Assembly: GCA_963848375.1 (NCBI GenBank)
Contig: CAWKDK010000027.1
Span: forward strand, 1-64,000
Length of the DNA stretch: 64,000 nt
Source of the DNA: JAJPJE01 sp963848375
Lineage (GTDB): Bacteria > Acidobacteriota > Terriglobia > Terriglobales > Acidobacteriaceae
Direction: 5' to 3'
The notes beneath the pieces were generated by a model. That model did no database searches, was not told the DNA's origin, and was given only the letters and a program-made list of their open reading frames with translations. Position numbers and translations under genes: made by a program. Positions 1 to 9,985 of this stretch are shown piece by piece (position 1 is the first letter of the stretch; every line of letters begins with the position of its first letter).

Positions 1-273
1 CGTTCGCTTGTGTAAGACAGGTGAGAGAGACGCTCGAAAGAGCTTCAGCGTCGGCTACTGAATATCGCCCCCCGTTTCAATCCCGTCCAGATTGTGAGTG
101 ATTAGGCGATTTATCGCCATCTATCCCTTAGTGGCTCGGGAAATGAAGATTAGGTCATCCTCTTCAGTGTCGGTACCAGCACCTGACCGAAAGCCTTCGG
201 CTCTAGCATCATTTTACGTAGAAGGCGATAGAAATAGTTCGCGCCAAAACAGTGTCGGGAGGGCTAACAACCG

Positions 274-1260
274 CTACTTCATGGAAGCATGAATTACCCC
301 CACGGCATGGGGCGCAACAATCGTTACGCGATCTGGCTTAGTCCAGGACGCCTTCCCGTCTTTCAGTTCAAGTCGATTCATCGTGACGGTCAGTTTTTGC
401 GAGGCAACATCGACTAGAAGGTAGTGGTAGTTCACGTCCGTGCTCTGGAATGGATCCGCTGGTGCGCGCTCGATTGGATACGGGTGTGCGCCGCCACCAC
501 CAGTAACGAAGTACAAGACGCCGCCATGTTCATGCCGTTCGTAATTGTGGACGTGCCCAGAGAACACCACAATTCTAGACCGCATGCTTTGTTGTCGCTG
601 TTCCAGAATTTGTGCCAAGTTCTGCTCGGCCGTGCGACTGGAGTGTCCACCTCCATAGATCTTCGCGTCGGAAGAACTTGTGTAAGGCGGGTGGTGAAGA
701 ATGACAAAAACGAAATCAACGTCACTAGAAACACTATCCAGTTTCCTCGCAAGCCATTCCCCTTGCTGGCCTGAGACTTCATCTTGCGAGCTATCGAGCA
801 CCAGCATAAGAGTGTTAGCCGCTCGCATGCTGTAATAGCGACTGTCCTTCAGTTGCGGAAAGCGCTCGAAGTAGTTCTTGAGGGCGGCGGCCTGGTCACC
901 TTTTAGGTCATGATTCCCTAAGACAGGGAGAACCATAATTCCGTGCTGGCGCCAGATTTCCGTTTCACTGTCCCATACTCTCCAGTCTGCAGTCCGGTCG
1001 CCAGAATAGGCAATGTCACCGCCGATCGAGATAAACGAAGGATTCGCCTCTGCAATGGCGTTTACTAATGCACGGCGAACTTCGGCGTTGGATGCCTCCG
1101 CGTCACTGGGATCCGTGAATCGCGTGTCTCCGTAAGCAACGAATCTGAACGGTCCCTTTGGTTGCAGTTTCAGTTCGACAGGCTTCGTCTGAGCCGTGGC
1201 TGATGCCAAGCAGATGAGTACGATTAGAAGGCATTGCAGCCACTTTCTCCAAGGGCGCAT
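274..1260 (-). CDS. secreted calcineurin-like metallophosphoesterase
   Basis: A 328-residue protein with a Sec signal peptide (hydrophobic stretch about residues 8-22, then ATAQ). The metallophosphatase motifs appear in order: GDT near residue 44, GGDIAYSG, GNHD, HHPPY and SGHVHNYER, the set of metal ligands used by purple-acid-phosphatase-like enzymes. It should hydrolyse phosphate esters in the periplasm or outside; the substrate cannot be read from sequence. It lies 155 bases downstream of a TonB receptor gene on the same strand, so the two may be co-transcribed, with the receptor importing a product or substrate. That link is an inference. Confidence 0.85.
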   Translation of the reverse strand: MRPWRKWLQCLLIVLICLASATAQTKPVELKLQPKGPFRFVAYGDTRFTDPSDAEASNAEVRRALVNAIAEANPSFISIGGDIAYSGDRTADWRVWDSETEIWRQHGIMVLPVLGNHDLKGDQAAALKNYFERFPQLKDSRYYSMRAANTLMLVLDSSQDEVSGQQGEWLARKLDSVSSDVDFVFVILHHPPYTSSSDAKIYGGGHSSRTAEQNLAQILEQRQQSMRSRIVVFSGHVHNYERHEHGGVLYFVTGGGGAHPYPIERAPADPFQSTDVNYHYLLVDVASQKLTVTMNRLELKDGKASWTKPDRVTIVAPHAVGVIHASMK

Positions 1261-1415
1261 AGGAAACTCCTCATTGGCTCGGTTTGCCGACCAACTTGTT
1301 TGCGAACGATGTCTGTTGGTGCTATCTGTCGAGCGGTCGTCTGCCGCTCAATGGGAAAAGTGATTGGGATGCTGCGGAGCAACGACACCACGCGGCATCC
1401 CGAATCTGGTCACGC

Positions 1416-4226
1416 TTATTTCTCCCTCGAGAAGATCCAGCGCACGCCGCCTGCAATCGTCGGTTTGTAGTATTCCCGCTGAACGACATATTGCTGGCTA
1501 CCGTTGTAGAAGCCGAAAACCTCATTATTCAAGTTCAGTCCGTACGCAAACAGAGTCAGACCTCTGTGAACCCGCACACTTCCCTGGGCGTCTACTTGAA
1601 AGTGTGAGTACAGATAATTGTCACCACCTGGCCCCTTGAGACCACCGGCTGGTAAGTCAGACGCAGCGATAGGTGTTCCGTCGCTGTTCAGATTCTGGTA
1701 CTGGTACGCGAAAATGTTCGCCCCGTTATACGCCATGCCGACTCGAACGGAGAAACGACCGCGGTCGAATGTCGGGCTAATGTTCCACGTGTTTGGCGCC
1801 TGGCGCAAAAGCGCGGGATGGTCGGTACGCAGGGGGATGCCGCTAGCCTGGGAAGCCGTGTAGCTGTAGTTGGTTGCGACGCCAAATCCCCTGAAACGCG
1901 CGGGCAAGAAACTCAGCTGCTGCTGGTACGACACCTCAAAACCCACAAGGTATGCACTGCCTGCGTTTCCCGGCTGTGACACGATGTACCCGGCGTATGG
2001 TCCTGAGGTGGGAATCACCTGCGTGGCGATGATGGGATCCGTTAAGTTTTTGTAGAAAAACCCTGCCTGAAAAATCCCAAGCGGGTTCAGGTAATGCTCA
2101 TACAACACGTCAAAGTTGTTGGCGTGCTCCGCCTTTAGGTTCGGATTCCCTAGACTAACGGTGGGAGGGTTCTGCGTCGTATCTACCGGGCCCACAGCTT
2201 GCGCAATGTCCTGTGGATCGGGCCGGGCTAGCGCACTGCTATAGACCACTCGCAGATCAGAATTCTGATCGATTCTTATGCGCAGCGCCGCGCTTGGGAG
2301 CACATCGACGTAAGATCCATTCGCGTTGAAGTCCAATAAGTTTGTGTTCGAGTCGAAGGTCACCGTCGAAACTTGTGTTCCTTCAAAGCGAACACCTGCG
2401 ATGAGGCGCAGGCGCGGGGTGAGATCGATTGTGTTCATGAGGTAACCGGCGGAGACCCGCTCCACCAGGTCGAAGTTATTCGAGTTCACTCCAGGACCAC
2501 CGCTAAAGGTGAACATTCCGGGATTGGCGTTCACGAAGGCGTTAACCTTTGTGTAGTCCACATTGGACGGCGCGAACGGGTAACTCTTGCCGTAGTAATT
2601 GGGATCCGTGAAGTTGCCTGCGAACTGGGCAATCGGAATCACGACACCATCGTTGACTGAATAGGATCTGCCATACGAATCATCGAACTTATGGGAATTT
2701 CGGACCTTACCTCCGAACTCGAATGTTCCGAAGTGAGAACCAGCGTGATAGTTCCTCGCGTAGGAGGCCGAACCAAGAAGGTTGAGCTGAGCCGACTTCC
2801 CTGACGAAGGTAGATCGAAGCTCGATAGCTCGTAGTTCGAGATATCAAGAGCGTTCCCGCTCCCCGGAGTAAAGCAGGACGGGCTGAACTGCGGACGATA
2901 CACAGTGGTCGTGGCCGCCGGGTCGGAAAAACAATTTACGGATCCCCCGTTCCATGCAAACTTGGCCCCGCCGTCTCCGCCGGATGCGAGCATTCGCGAC
3001 CGTGCAACGGACAGATCCCAAGCTAGCCACGAAGATGTGAATACGTGGTGGCCACCGGCCGAGACGCTCGCAATCGAATAATTAGGGCGCCTCCAGTCAA
3101 TACTCGATTGCGGCACATCGCCGTCGTTCAGCGTGTACACCCATTTCTGACCAAAGTCCTTGAATTCGGAGTAGAGTCCTCGGATAAAAACGCTGGAAGC
3201 GTCGCTTATCTTGTAGTCCGTGCTTCCCGTAAAGCCCCATCGCGTGCGGTAGTACTTGTAGTCGCGCAGATCGATACTGTCGTAGTGCGGACTGAGGCTA
3301 CTAACAGTCGGCGACGGTTCGACATCATTGATGCCGCGCCCATTCCAATCGTAAGTGCCACCGACCAGGAGGCCGAATCGCTTGCCGGGACCAAATCGTT
3401 GACCATACGTTGATCCGAACTGGTCTACACCACGTCCGCCAATGATCGGCGTATATCCTCCCAAGCCGTAAATTGATAGCGTCGGAAGGTCGCCCGCGGT
3501 TTTTGTCCTCAGGTTTACGGATCCGCCGATGCCGTCGGCATCCATATTGGCTTGCAGGGTCTTGTTGATTTCGACGGACTCGACCAGATCGGAAGGTATC
3601 GTGTCGAGCTTAATCTGGCGCACTCCGCTTTCTGGCGAGGGCACATTGACGCCATCGATAGTGACGTTGCTGAGGCGAGGCTCCGTTCCGCGAATCTGAA
3701 CGTATTTTCCTTCACCTTCGTCGCGCTCCAGCGTAACACTGGGAAGTCGCCCAATCGCGTCAGCCACGTTCGCGTTCGGCAGGCTGGTAATGACTTCGCT
3801 AGGGAGTACTTGCACGATGTTATCGGCGGCAAGTTGGCGATTAATCGCTTCCGCCTCTCCATGCGGACGTTCCGCTGTGACAAGAATCTGTTCTTTCACC
3901 GAACCCACCCGCAGCACAGCCTGCAGGTGTGAAACTTGTCCGGCGTTGACCACTACGGTCGCCGTGAACGGGGCAAAGCCTCTGTAGGTAACCGTTATTT
4001 TGTATTGTCCAGCTGCCACATTCGAAATTGTGAATTCACCTTGTTGATCCGCAAATGCCGAACCTGCCTGCGGTTCGAGTGCGATTTGTGCACTTGGCAG
4101 GACCCCGCCCGAATCGTCGGCTACCCGTCCGGTAATTGTGCCTCTGGCACTCTGAGCGACGGCGCCAGGCAACAAAATAGTGGTAGTGACGAGTGAAATC
4201 AGGAAGGTTGAAAGAAACGTACGCAT
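1416..4226 (-). CDS. TonB-dependent outer-membrane receptor with N-terminal regulatory-like beta domain
   Basis: About 936 residues when started at the ATG at 4226, which has AAGGAG seven bases upstream and a signal peptide ending ...GAVAQS; the open frame extends to 4394 but that extension has no ribosome site and would bury the signal peptide. Order of domains: signal peptide, carboxypeptidase-regulatory-like beta-sandwich (GTITGRVADDSGGVLPSA), plug (about 100-260, with NVADAIGRLPSV and GGSVNLRT) and a long beta-barrel ending in an aromatic-rich strand. The plug wording fits the Xanthomonas/Caulobacter-type TonB receptor family (TIGR01782), often linked to carbohydrate uptake. The ligand is unknown. 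A phosphoesterase gene follows. Confidence 0.9.
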   Translation of the reverse strand: MRTFLSTFLISLVTTTILLPGAVAQSARGTITGRVADDSGGVLPSAQIALEPQAGSAFADQQGEFTISNVAAGQYKITVTYRGFAPFTATVVVNAGQVSHLQAVLRVGSVKEQILVTAERPHGEAEAINRQLAADNIVQVLPSEVITSLPNANVADAIGRLPSVTLERDEGEGKYVQIRGTEPRLSNVTIDGVNVPSPESGVRQIKLDTIPSDLVESVEINKTLQANMDADGIGGSVNLRTKTAGDLPTLSIYGLGGYTPIIGGRGVDQFGSTYGQRFGPGKRFGLLVGGTYDWNGRGINDVEPSPTVSSLSPHYDSIDLRDYKYYRTRWGFTGSTDYKISDASSVFIRGLYSEFKDFGQKWVYTLNDGDVPQSSIDWRRPNYSIASVSAGGHHVFTSSWLAWDLSVARSRMLASGGDGGAKFAWNGGSVNCFSDPAATTTVYRPQFSPSCFTPGSGNALDISNYELSSFDLPSSGKSAQLNLLGSASYARNYHAGSHFGTFEFGGKVRNSHKFDDSYGRSYSVNDGVVIPIAQFAGNFTDPNYYGKSYPFAPSNVDYTKVNAFVNANPGMFTFSGGPGVNSNNFDLVERVSAGYLMNTIDLTPRLRLIAGVRFEGTQVSTVTFDSNTNLLDFNANGSYVDVLPSAALRIRIDQNSDLRVVYSSALARPDPQDIAQAVGPVDTTQNPPTVSLGNPNLKAEHANNFDVLYEHYLNPLGIFQAGFFYKNLTDPIIATQVIPTSGPYAGYIVSQPGNAGSAYLVGFEVSYQQQLSFLPARFRGFGVATNYSYTASQASGIPLRTDHPALLRQAPNTWNISPTFDRGRFSVRVGMAYNGANIFAYQYQNLNSDGTPIAASDLPAGGLKGPGGDNYLYSHFQVDAQGSVRVHRGLTLFAYGLNLNNEVFGFYNGSQQYVVQREYYKPTIAGGVRWIFSREK

Positions 4227-4825
4227 ACACTTCTCCTTACCCACATAAACCAGCGTTAGGTAAATGGCGCAGTGGTCCTTAAATATCAGGTGAATGTGTA
4301 AGGTATGTGTCTGCTCGATGGAAATCTGGTTAAAATTCTTACTTTCAGGAATCGGCAATATATCGGTCCGTGCATCGCTGTGAAGGAAGGGCACTCGCTA
4401 TCTTGAAGACAACGGAAAATTCGCACGCATCAGATAGATGTCGGTAACGGAGATTATCACTCCGTATCCCGACCTTCGTTTCGACATGTCAAGCCCTCAC
4501 TTTCCCCCAAAACCCTGCAAACATCTCATTCCACGATAGAAATAAACTTGGCGAAAGTGTCTAGTAGGTACCGTCCAATTTGTCACAATAGAAGTGGAGC
4601 CAAAAACTAAAGAGCCTAAAAACAAAATAACTGCCGTCCTTTCAATATTTTGACTCTTAAGCCTTTTGTTTTGCGGCAACTGGCAGAACCTTCGCCCGAT
4701 CACATTCATTACGCGAGACTTGCGAGCGAGAGGGGGGAGGGGGTACCCCGATTTTGTGCGGGCCACCAGTGAACTTCCCGATTCGGAAGTGCGTAGACAA
4801 CTACACGAATCAGGAGGATTCCTCG
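4227..4825. other. intergenic region between divergent genes
   Basis: About 600 bases with no convincing coding frame. It separates the divergent TonB receptor (minus) and small membrane protein (plus), so both promoters must lie here. No operator repeat was recognised apart from a short imperfect hairpin near 4455-4475. Confidence 0.5.
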
Positions 4826-5245
4826 ATGGTTGAAGCTCCCACACACGCGGCGCTGCCGAAATGGCTCCCCCTCATCGTCGTTCCCGGTGCGTTGCTCTTG
4901 GCGGCCGGTGCCATCGTCGCTCTGGTGAATCCGGCGATGCTGGCTTCACCTGGCATCGCCATCAACGGCGCCGTTCACGTCTACGCCGGATATCTGGTCG
5001 CGCGCAATCTGGCGCTGGCTCTTCTGCTTCTCGTCACTTTGAGCATGGGCGCTCGGCGTTCCTTGAGCACGCTCATGGTCCTGACAGCGCTTATCCAACT
5101 TCTGGACGCGGGTATGGACATGGTGGAACGCCGCTGGCCGCTGATACCAGGCGTTCTCATATTCGCTGCGTTGTTTTTATTTGGCGCCGCCCGCATCACT
5201 GGCGCTCCCGTATGGAGACGCGCCGCGTGGCGTGACGCGAGCTAA
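4826..5245 (+). CDS. small four-helix membrane protein, function unknown
   Basis: 139 residues from the ATG at 4826, which has AGGAGG at 4812-4817; an upstream in-frame ATG at 4754 lacks a ribosome site. Four hydrophobic helices are visible, about 14-35, 50-72, 78-98 and 108-127, with a basic C-terminal tail. The helix pattern and conserved small residues recall DUF4267- or DoxX-like small membrane proteins, but I cannot assign a family with certainty. It ends against a 9-bp perfect hairpin at 5262-5287 facing the convergent GH31 gene. Confidence 0.65.
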   Translation: MVEAPTHAALPKWLPLIVVPGALLLAAGAIVALVNPAMLASPGIAINGAVHVYAGYLVARNLALALLLLVTLSMGARRSLSTLMVLTALIQLLDAGMDMVERRWPLIPGVLIFAALFLFGAARITGAPVWRRAAWRDAS

Positions 5246-5261
5246 TTACGGTCCCGGGTGC

Positions 5262-5287
5262 CCCACCCGTGCGAAGCAACGGGTGGG
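5262..5287. terminator. perfect hairpin between convergent genes
   Basis: CCCACCCGT at 5262-5270 and ACGGGTGGG at 5279-5287 form a 9-bp perfect stem with an 8-base loop, between the ends of the plus-strand membrane protein and the minus-strand GH31 gene. There is no T-run, so it may be a bidirectional terminator or one copy of a dispersed repeat. Confidence 0.5.
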
Positions 5288-5313
5288 AACTTGAAAGGAG
5301 AAGGTCGGAAACT

Positions 5314-7372
5314 CTACCTCGGAGTGCCCAGCATGCCCGCCACCTTCGAGCCTTCGCGCACGAATACCGGCAGCACATTAAGTGGCGCTGCGTAGCCGCG
5401 ATGCCAGCCGCCATGCAGACCGCCTGCGCCGTTGAGGTCGCGCCATTCGCCATCGGGCAGATAGACGTCGCGCGAAACCGCGCCCTGCACCACCACCGGC
5501 GCAACCACCACGTCGTTGCCCAGCATGAATTCGTCGCTGAGCTGATACGTATTCGGGTCGGCCGGCGCTGCATACCACAACGGCGCAATGATCGGCTCGC
5601 CCGTCGTCCGCGCGCGTTGCGCCAGTTCGTAGATATACGGCGTGAACTTTACATGCAGCTCCGCAGCTTCCCGACAGAGACGAACCGTCTCGTCGTCGAA
5701 GTGCCATGGCCCAACGGAGAACTGCAGCAGCGGCATCAGCGCCGACGCCTGCGCCCAGCGGATCATCAGCTCTTTGTCGATTTTGTCGGTCCCATACTGA
5801 TTGCCGCCCACCATGTCCGGCATCACGTACGGATAGCCACGCATGGAGACGTTCAGCGCTTCAGGAATAATCGCCGCCAGTCCATTTTCGCGGCCCCAGA
5901 TCGATTGCTTGTCGATCAACCGCTGCACGATTCCCAGCGGCTGCGAGTACACGCCGACACGCGCTTCGTTGTACGGAAAGTGCGCTGCCGCCTCGCGGTT
6001 GTAAATGTCCGCGTATTGCGCAGCGGTAATGTCGCTGTGAGTTTTCAGATCGCGCGGCACCAGGTTCACGTCGCCGCCGTCGAACTTGAATCCGTCGAAA
6101 CCGTATTTGCTTTGCAATTCAGCCAGCCGCGCACGATACGCGGTCGCCGCCGCCGGATTGGTGAAGTCCCAGACTGCGCCAATTCCCTGCCACCACCGAA
6201 TCAGCCCCGCGTCGCCCGTGCGATCGCCGATCGAGATCGCCCGAATGCCGCAACTGCGCATAGCTTTCAGAATCGACATTTACGAAAGGATGGACCCACA
6301 ACGTGACTTTGAATCCCAGGCCGTGCAACTCATCCACCATCGCCTTCGGATCGGGAAACTTCCCGCCGTCGAACTGCATGTCGCCATATTGGTTCTCCCA
6401 CTTGTCGTCGATCTCAATGAAGCCCGCTGGAATCTTCGCGTCGCGAATCGCGTGCGCGAACTCCAGCACCTTCAGTTGCGAAACTTCGGTCTTGTATTCG
6501 ACCCACGTGGTGAAAATCGGCTGCCGGAAATAATCTTCCGGCGGCGTCGCTTGCGGATATCCGATCTCGCGCACGATCCGCTGCACTACATCTTTAATAT
6601 CGTTTCCGATCAGGATGTCGTAGGCGAGTTCAGAAGCCTGCGGCATTTCGACAAACAACATGCCGTCGGGCTTGTCGCCGGCCATGGCGTTAAAGCTGTA
6701 GCGGAAGTCCAGCGGCGTTCGCACCCAGATCGCTGTGCCCTTGGTGTTGTACCAGGCTGGTGTTCCCTGCGTGGATCCGTCCGCGAAGAATCCGTTCTTT
6801 ACGATGTGCGCATTGTTCAACGGAAATACTTGCGGATCGCTCCAGCCCTGGAAGCCGCCGCCGAACCATAGTCCGGAAGGACCGATGCGATAACGAAGAC
6901 TTGGGATCAGCTGTCCACCAGAGTTCAACGCCCACGTCTTCACGTGAATTACGTTCGCTTCCGGCGTTAGTTCCACGCGGACGAAAGCGTCGTCATTCAG
7001 ATCGGTGCGATAGAGCAGCACCAGCGTTCCGCCTTCCATGTGCGACGATTTGACGCTGGTGGCGTTGTAGACCGCTCCGTTAGTCCGGAACGACAGGTTC
7101 GACTGCGCATCGTGCGGCTGTGCGCTTTGCAGCACGATGTCCCCATTGCGCTGGATCGTCAGCCCAAAACCGGTTTTCGTGATGTGTATCTGATATCCCT
7201 GGCCGTGGAGGACATACTCTTGATGAGTCTCCGTCAGTTCGAACGACGGTTCTTTCGGTTGCTCCGCGAAACCCGCAACCAAAGCCACCGACAGCAGGCA
7301 CGCTATCACTGAGACACCTCGACCCACACTGCGCAGCATCGCAAGAATACGGCGAATCACCCGGGAACCCAT
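5314..7372 (-). pseudogene. secreted GH31 family glycosidase, broken by one frameshift
   Basis: The start at 7372 is chosen for AAGGAG upstream and the signal peptide beginning MGSRVIRRIL. The N-terminal frame runs to 6119 and the C-terminal frame resumes by about 6279; homology to GH31 switches frame near 6245-6260, between ESYAQLR and the SCGIR/RWWQG segment. The joined product would be about 685 residues. The second frame contains FDGFKFDGGDVN, whose Asp matches the GH31 nucleophile region, and the GPWHFDD segment typical of the MYORG/YihQ-like branch. It would hydrolyse alpha-glycosides outside the cytoplasm. One inserted or deleted base accounts for the break, so this may be a sequence error rather than decay. 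Confidence 0.8.
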
Positions 7373-7506
7373 AGCTTCTCCTTGCGCAACTTCGATTGCG
7401 CGGAGTATATGTGTTCCTCGCTCGCCCGATAAGTCGCAGAATAGGTGCCACTTACGGATCGGATTGCAATCATGGGCCATACGAAATCCAGAGTCTTTCA
7501 GGTACA

Positions 7507-8119
7507 ATGAAAGCTCAGGGGCCCCAGCAAGCTCGTTTTGGATCGATGGGACAACCAATCCCAGACCAAGGTCAGAAACGAGGAAAGGCTCCGCACGCCT
7601 TAAACGACAGGAATTATTTGCGTCAACTTAAACGATTTGCGTTTGTCGGACTACTCAACACCGTAGTCGACCTTGCAGTGCTGAACATTCTGATCTTCGC
7701 CACCGGGCGGGGTCACAATGGCGGTTTCTATTTCACTGTTTTCAAGATGATTTCGTTCGTGGCCGCCGCTGCCAACAGCTACGTCCTCAACGCTCGCTGG
7801 ACCTTCGAACTCAAGCACGAACGCAATCCGCTGGAAGTCATCCGCTTCATGGCGTCGAGCGGCGTGGGATTCATCATCAACGTCACCGTCGCCTCCTACG
7901 TCGCGTCTGTATGGTGCGCCCACTGTGGAGCTCCGGCACTTCTGGCCTTCGATCGCCGCTATTACTGGAACCGGCGTTGGCCTTGCCTGGAACTTCATCG
8001 CCTACAAATGGATCGTATTCATCCCTACTGGACAGAAGCCTCTCTCGCTCTTTCACGGACATGACGAGCTCGGCGATGATCAACACAAAATTCCTGCACG
8101 CTACGAAGTTGGCCGCTAG
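7507..8119 (+). pseudogene. GtrA-like membrane protein, frameshifted near its 3' end
   Basis: ATG at 7507. The frame reads through three predicted helices (RFAFVGLLNTVVDLAVLNIL, YFTVFKMISFVAAAANSYVL, RFMASSGVGFIINVTVASYV), the usual GtrA layout. Near 7905 the homology moves to the +1 frame, where LYGAPTVELRHFWPSIAAI and GVGLAWNFIAYKWIVF supply the fourth helix and the family's terminal NF..YK.IVF signature; that frame stops at 8119. GtrA proteins are thought to flip or help transfer polyprenyl-linked sugars for cell-surface glycan modification. No glycosyltransferase is adjacent. A single indel explains the break, so sequence error is possible. Confidence 0.75.
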
Positions 8120-8125
8120 CCGAAC

Positions 8126-9745
8126 TCAGCCGTGATCAAGAAACCCAGCATTGCGCAGGATTCGCCGCACCTTCTTGGGCGAAACTGAAAGCCGCTCCGC
8201 GACGCGCGAGATCTTTTTCCCTTCGCGCGCCCAGACCTTGGGGATCACGATCTCGGCGAATTCTTCGGCTACCTGCTGAAATGTCTTGTCGCCAACCATG
8301 CCTTCAGACCACGCTCGCAGCGTGTCATCGATCCCTGAAGCACGCAGAACCCGCGACTTCAGCAACAGCATCTCTTCCCACACGTGATCGCGATCCTCCG
8401 GGCTGAGCAGGTCGCTGGCCGCCGCGACGCAGCGCTTCGCCTCCTCCCAGTCCTGAAAGAAGTCATTCGCCGCAGTTGATCCACGTGACAAATGCGCTTC
8501 CGCAATCAGCGACCGATTCTGCGTCTGCTGCGCCAGCGTGATCGCCTCATCCGAATATTGGCGCGCGGCAGTCGCGTGGACTGCCGCATCGGCATCTTCG
8601 CCTAACTGTTCGTCGACATGAGCATTCTCGGTTGCCGCCTGCAGAATCCGGGCTCGCGCCATCAGGATGTGATCGTTCTTATCGTGCGCGAGTTGATAAG
8701 CACGAAACGCCTCGCCTGCTGCAACATCGATTTCGCCTCCATCCAGATGCAGATAACCGGTGTTCACCAGCACCGAACCTGTTCCGCCGTAGTGCTGGTG
8801 CAATGCATAGATCTCACCAGCGCGCTGCAGATCCTGTAGCGCCAGTTGGCAAAGTTCGTTGAAGCGCTGCTGATATCCATCGACGCGAGTCGCGGCGCTT
8901 TTCCGTCCTGACTGGCGCGCGCGTGCATCAATCCGCTTCCGCAGATGCAATGCCACCAAGCGCCTTACATATGCCGCATTCACCAGCGCGCGTGCCAGGT
9001 TGCGATGATTCGGATCACGATGACCGTACGTCTTTACTGCACGATCGAAATGCTCAAGCGCTTCGGCGAATTTGCCCACCTGCCGCACAATGCGTCCGCG
9101 CGCGGATTCGATATTGCCGAGGGAAAGCCAGTCATCCGTCTTCGCCAGCTGTCGTTCAGCCTGGTCTAAAAGACGCAGCGCTTGCTCGGACTGCCCCTTC
9201 TGGAAGAACAGCCAGCTTTCCTGAATGCGAATCACGGCCGCCAGCTTGGGCGCGCCGATCTCTTCCATCAGTTCGCGACCAGCAACGATATCGGTCCGAG
9301 CTGCGTCGTACTCGCCCTTCTTGCGATGAGAGCGTCCCTTCCAGAAATGAGCGATTGCGATCAGGCGCTTGTCTCCCAATTCCTCTCTGGCGTTCAGTAC
9401 GAAGTCGAGCAGGCGAATCGCAGAGTCAGACTCCTCCAGCACGATGGCGCAAAAAGCCTCGGCCATACGCAAGAGCAGGAACTCAAGGAACGGCATCCGC
9501 CGCCGGATCGCGTGCGGGAATTTGGCAAGCGCCTCTTCTACCAGCTTCGCATCGCCGTAGCCTAAGTCCACCCATTGCGCGATCGAGAGCACCAGGGCAG
9601 CGGCATTGGGTTGTTCAGGGGTAAACCCGCGCAGCAGAGCTTTATGTTGATCGAGCAGCGAGAAGCCAAGGGAAATACGGCGCTCGATCAGCGCGTCAAT
9701 CAACGCCTGATTGAACTGGTGAACCGACAGTAGCCGCCTGGGCAT
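8126..9745 (-). CDS. TPR protein with C-terminal Fis-like HTH, probable transcription regulator
   Basis: 539 residues, no signal peptide and no membrane segment, hence cytoplasmic. Most of the length is helical TPR-like repeats (clear units around 130-260 and 330-470). The last 40 residues, with REGKKISRVAERLSVSPKKV followed by RRILRNAGFL, form a Fis/NtrC-type helix-turn-helix. It reads away from aceA, with about 240 bases between the two starts, and its 3' end meets the GtrA gene. The layout suggests a regulator that controls itself and the glyoxylate shunt, with TPRs binding a partner or effector. The target is inferred from position only. Confidence 0.75.
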   Translation of the reverse strand: MPRRLLSVHQFNQALIDALIERRISLGFSLLDQHKALLRGFTPEQPNAAALVLSIAQWVDLGYGDAKLVEEALAKFPHAIRRRMPFLEFLLLRMAEAFCAIVLEESDSAIRLLDFVLNAREELGDKRLIAIAHFWKGRSHRKKGEYDAARTDIVAGRELMEEIGAPKLAAVIRIQESWLFFQKGQSEQALRLLDQAERQLAKTDDWLSLGNIESARGRIVRQVGKFAEALEHFDRAVKTYGHRDPNHRNLARALVNAAYVRRLVALHLRKRIDARARQSGRKSAATRVDGYQQRFNELCQLALQDLQRAGEIYALHQHYGGTGSVLVNTGYLHLDGGEIDVAAGEAFRAYQLAHDKNDHILMARARILQAATENAHVDEQLGEDADAAVHATAARQYSDEAITLAQQTQNRSLIAEAHLSRGSTAANDFFQDWEEAKRCVAAASDLLSPEDRDHVWEEMLLLKSRVLRASGIDDTLRAWSEGMVGDKTFQQVAEEFAEIVIPKVWAREGKKISRVAERLSVSPKKVRRILRNAGFLDHG

Positions 9746-9985
9746 ATGCTGATTCTAAGCCGCTGGTCCAAATTGGTCGAGTAGCGTCTATTTTCGTTGT
9801 CGAGTAGATGAGCCATCTTCGCCAATCACGCCTCCACCGCCCGCTTTGTAGCGGTTTCGCTGCATTCCGGCACTCACCTCTTCGGCGGCGGTCCATTTGC
9901 CCGCTCGCCCGATTCGGACTGCACCGATTGCTCCGCTACCGAATCTGGCTTCTAATCAGTGCCAGTTCAAATACGGGAGAAGACG

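Noticed and set aside
98..292. 64-codon plus-strand ORF at the window start
   Set aside because: No domain, no ribosome site and overlaps the end of the metallophosphoesterase gene; treated as non-coding.
5269..6306. 345-codon plus-strand ORF opposite the GH31 gene
   Set aside because: Arg/His-rich composition typical of the antisense frame of a high-GC gene; GH31 motifs on the minus strand are decisive.
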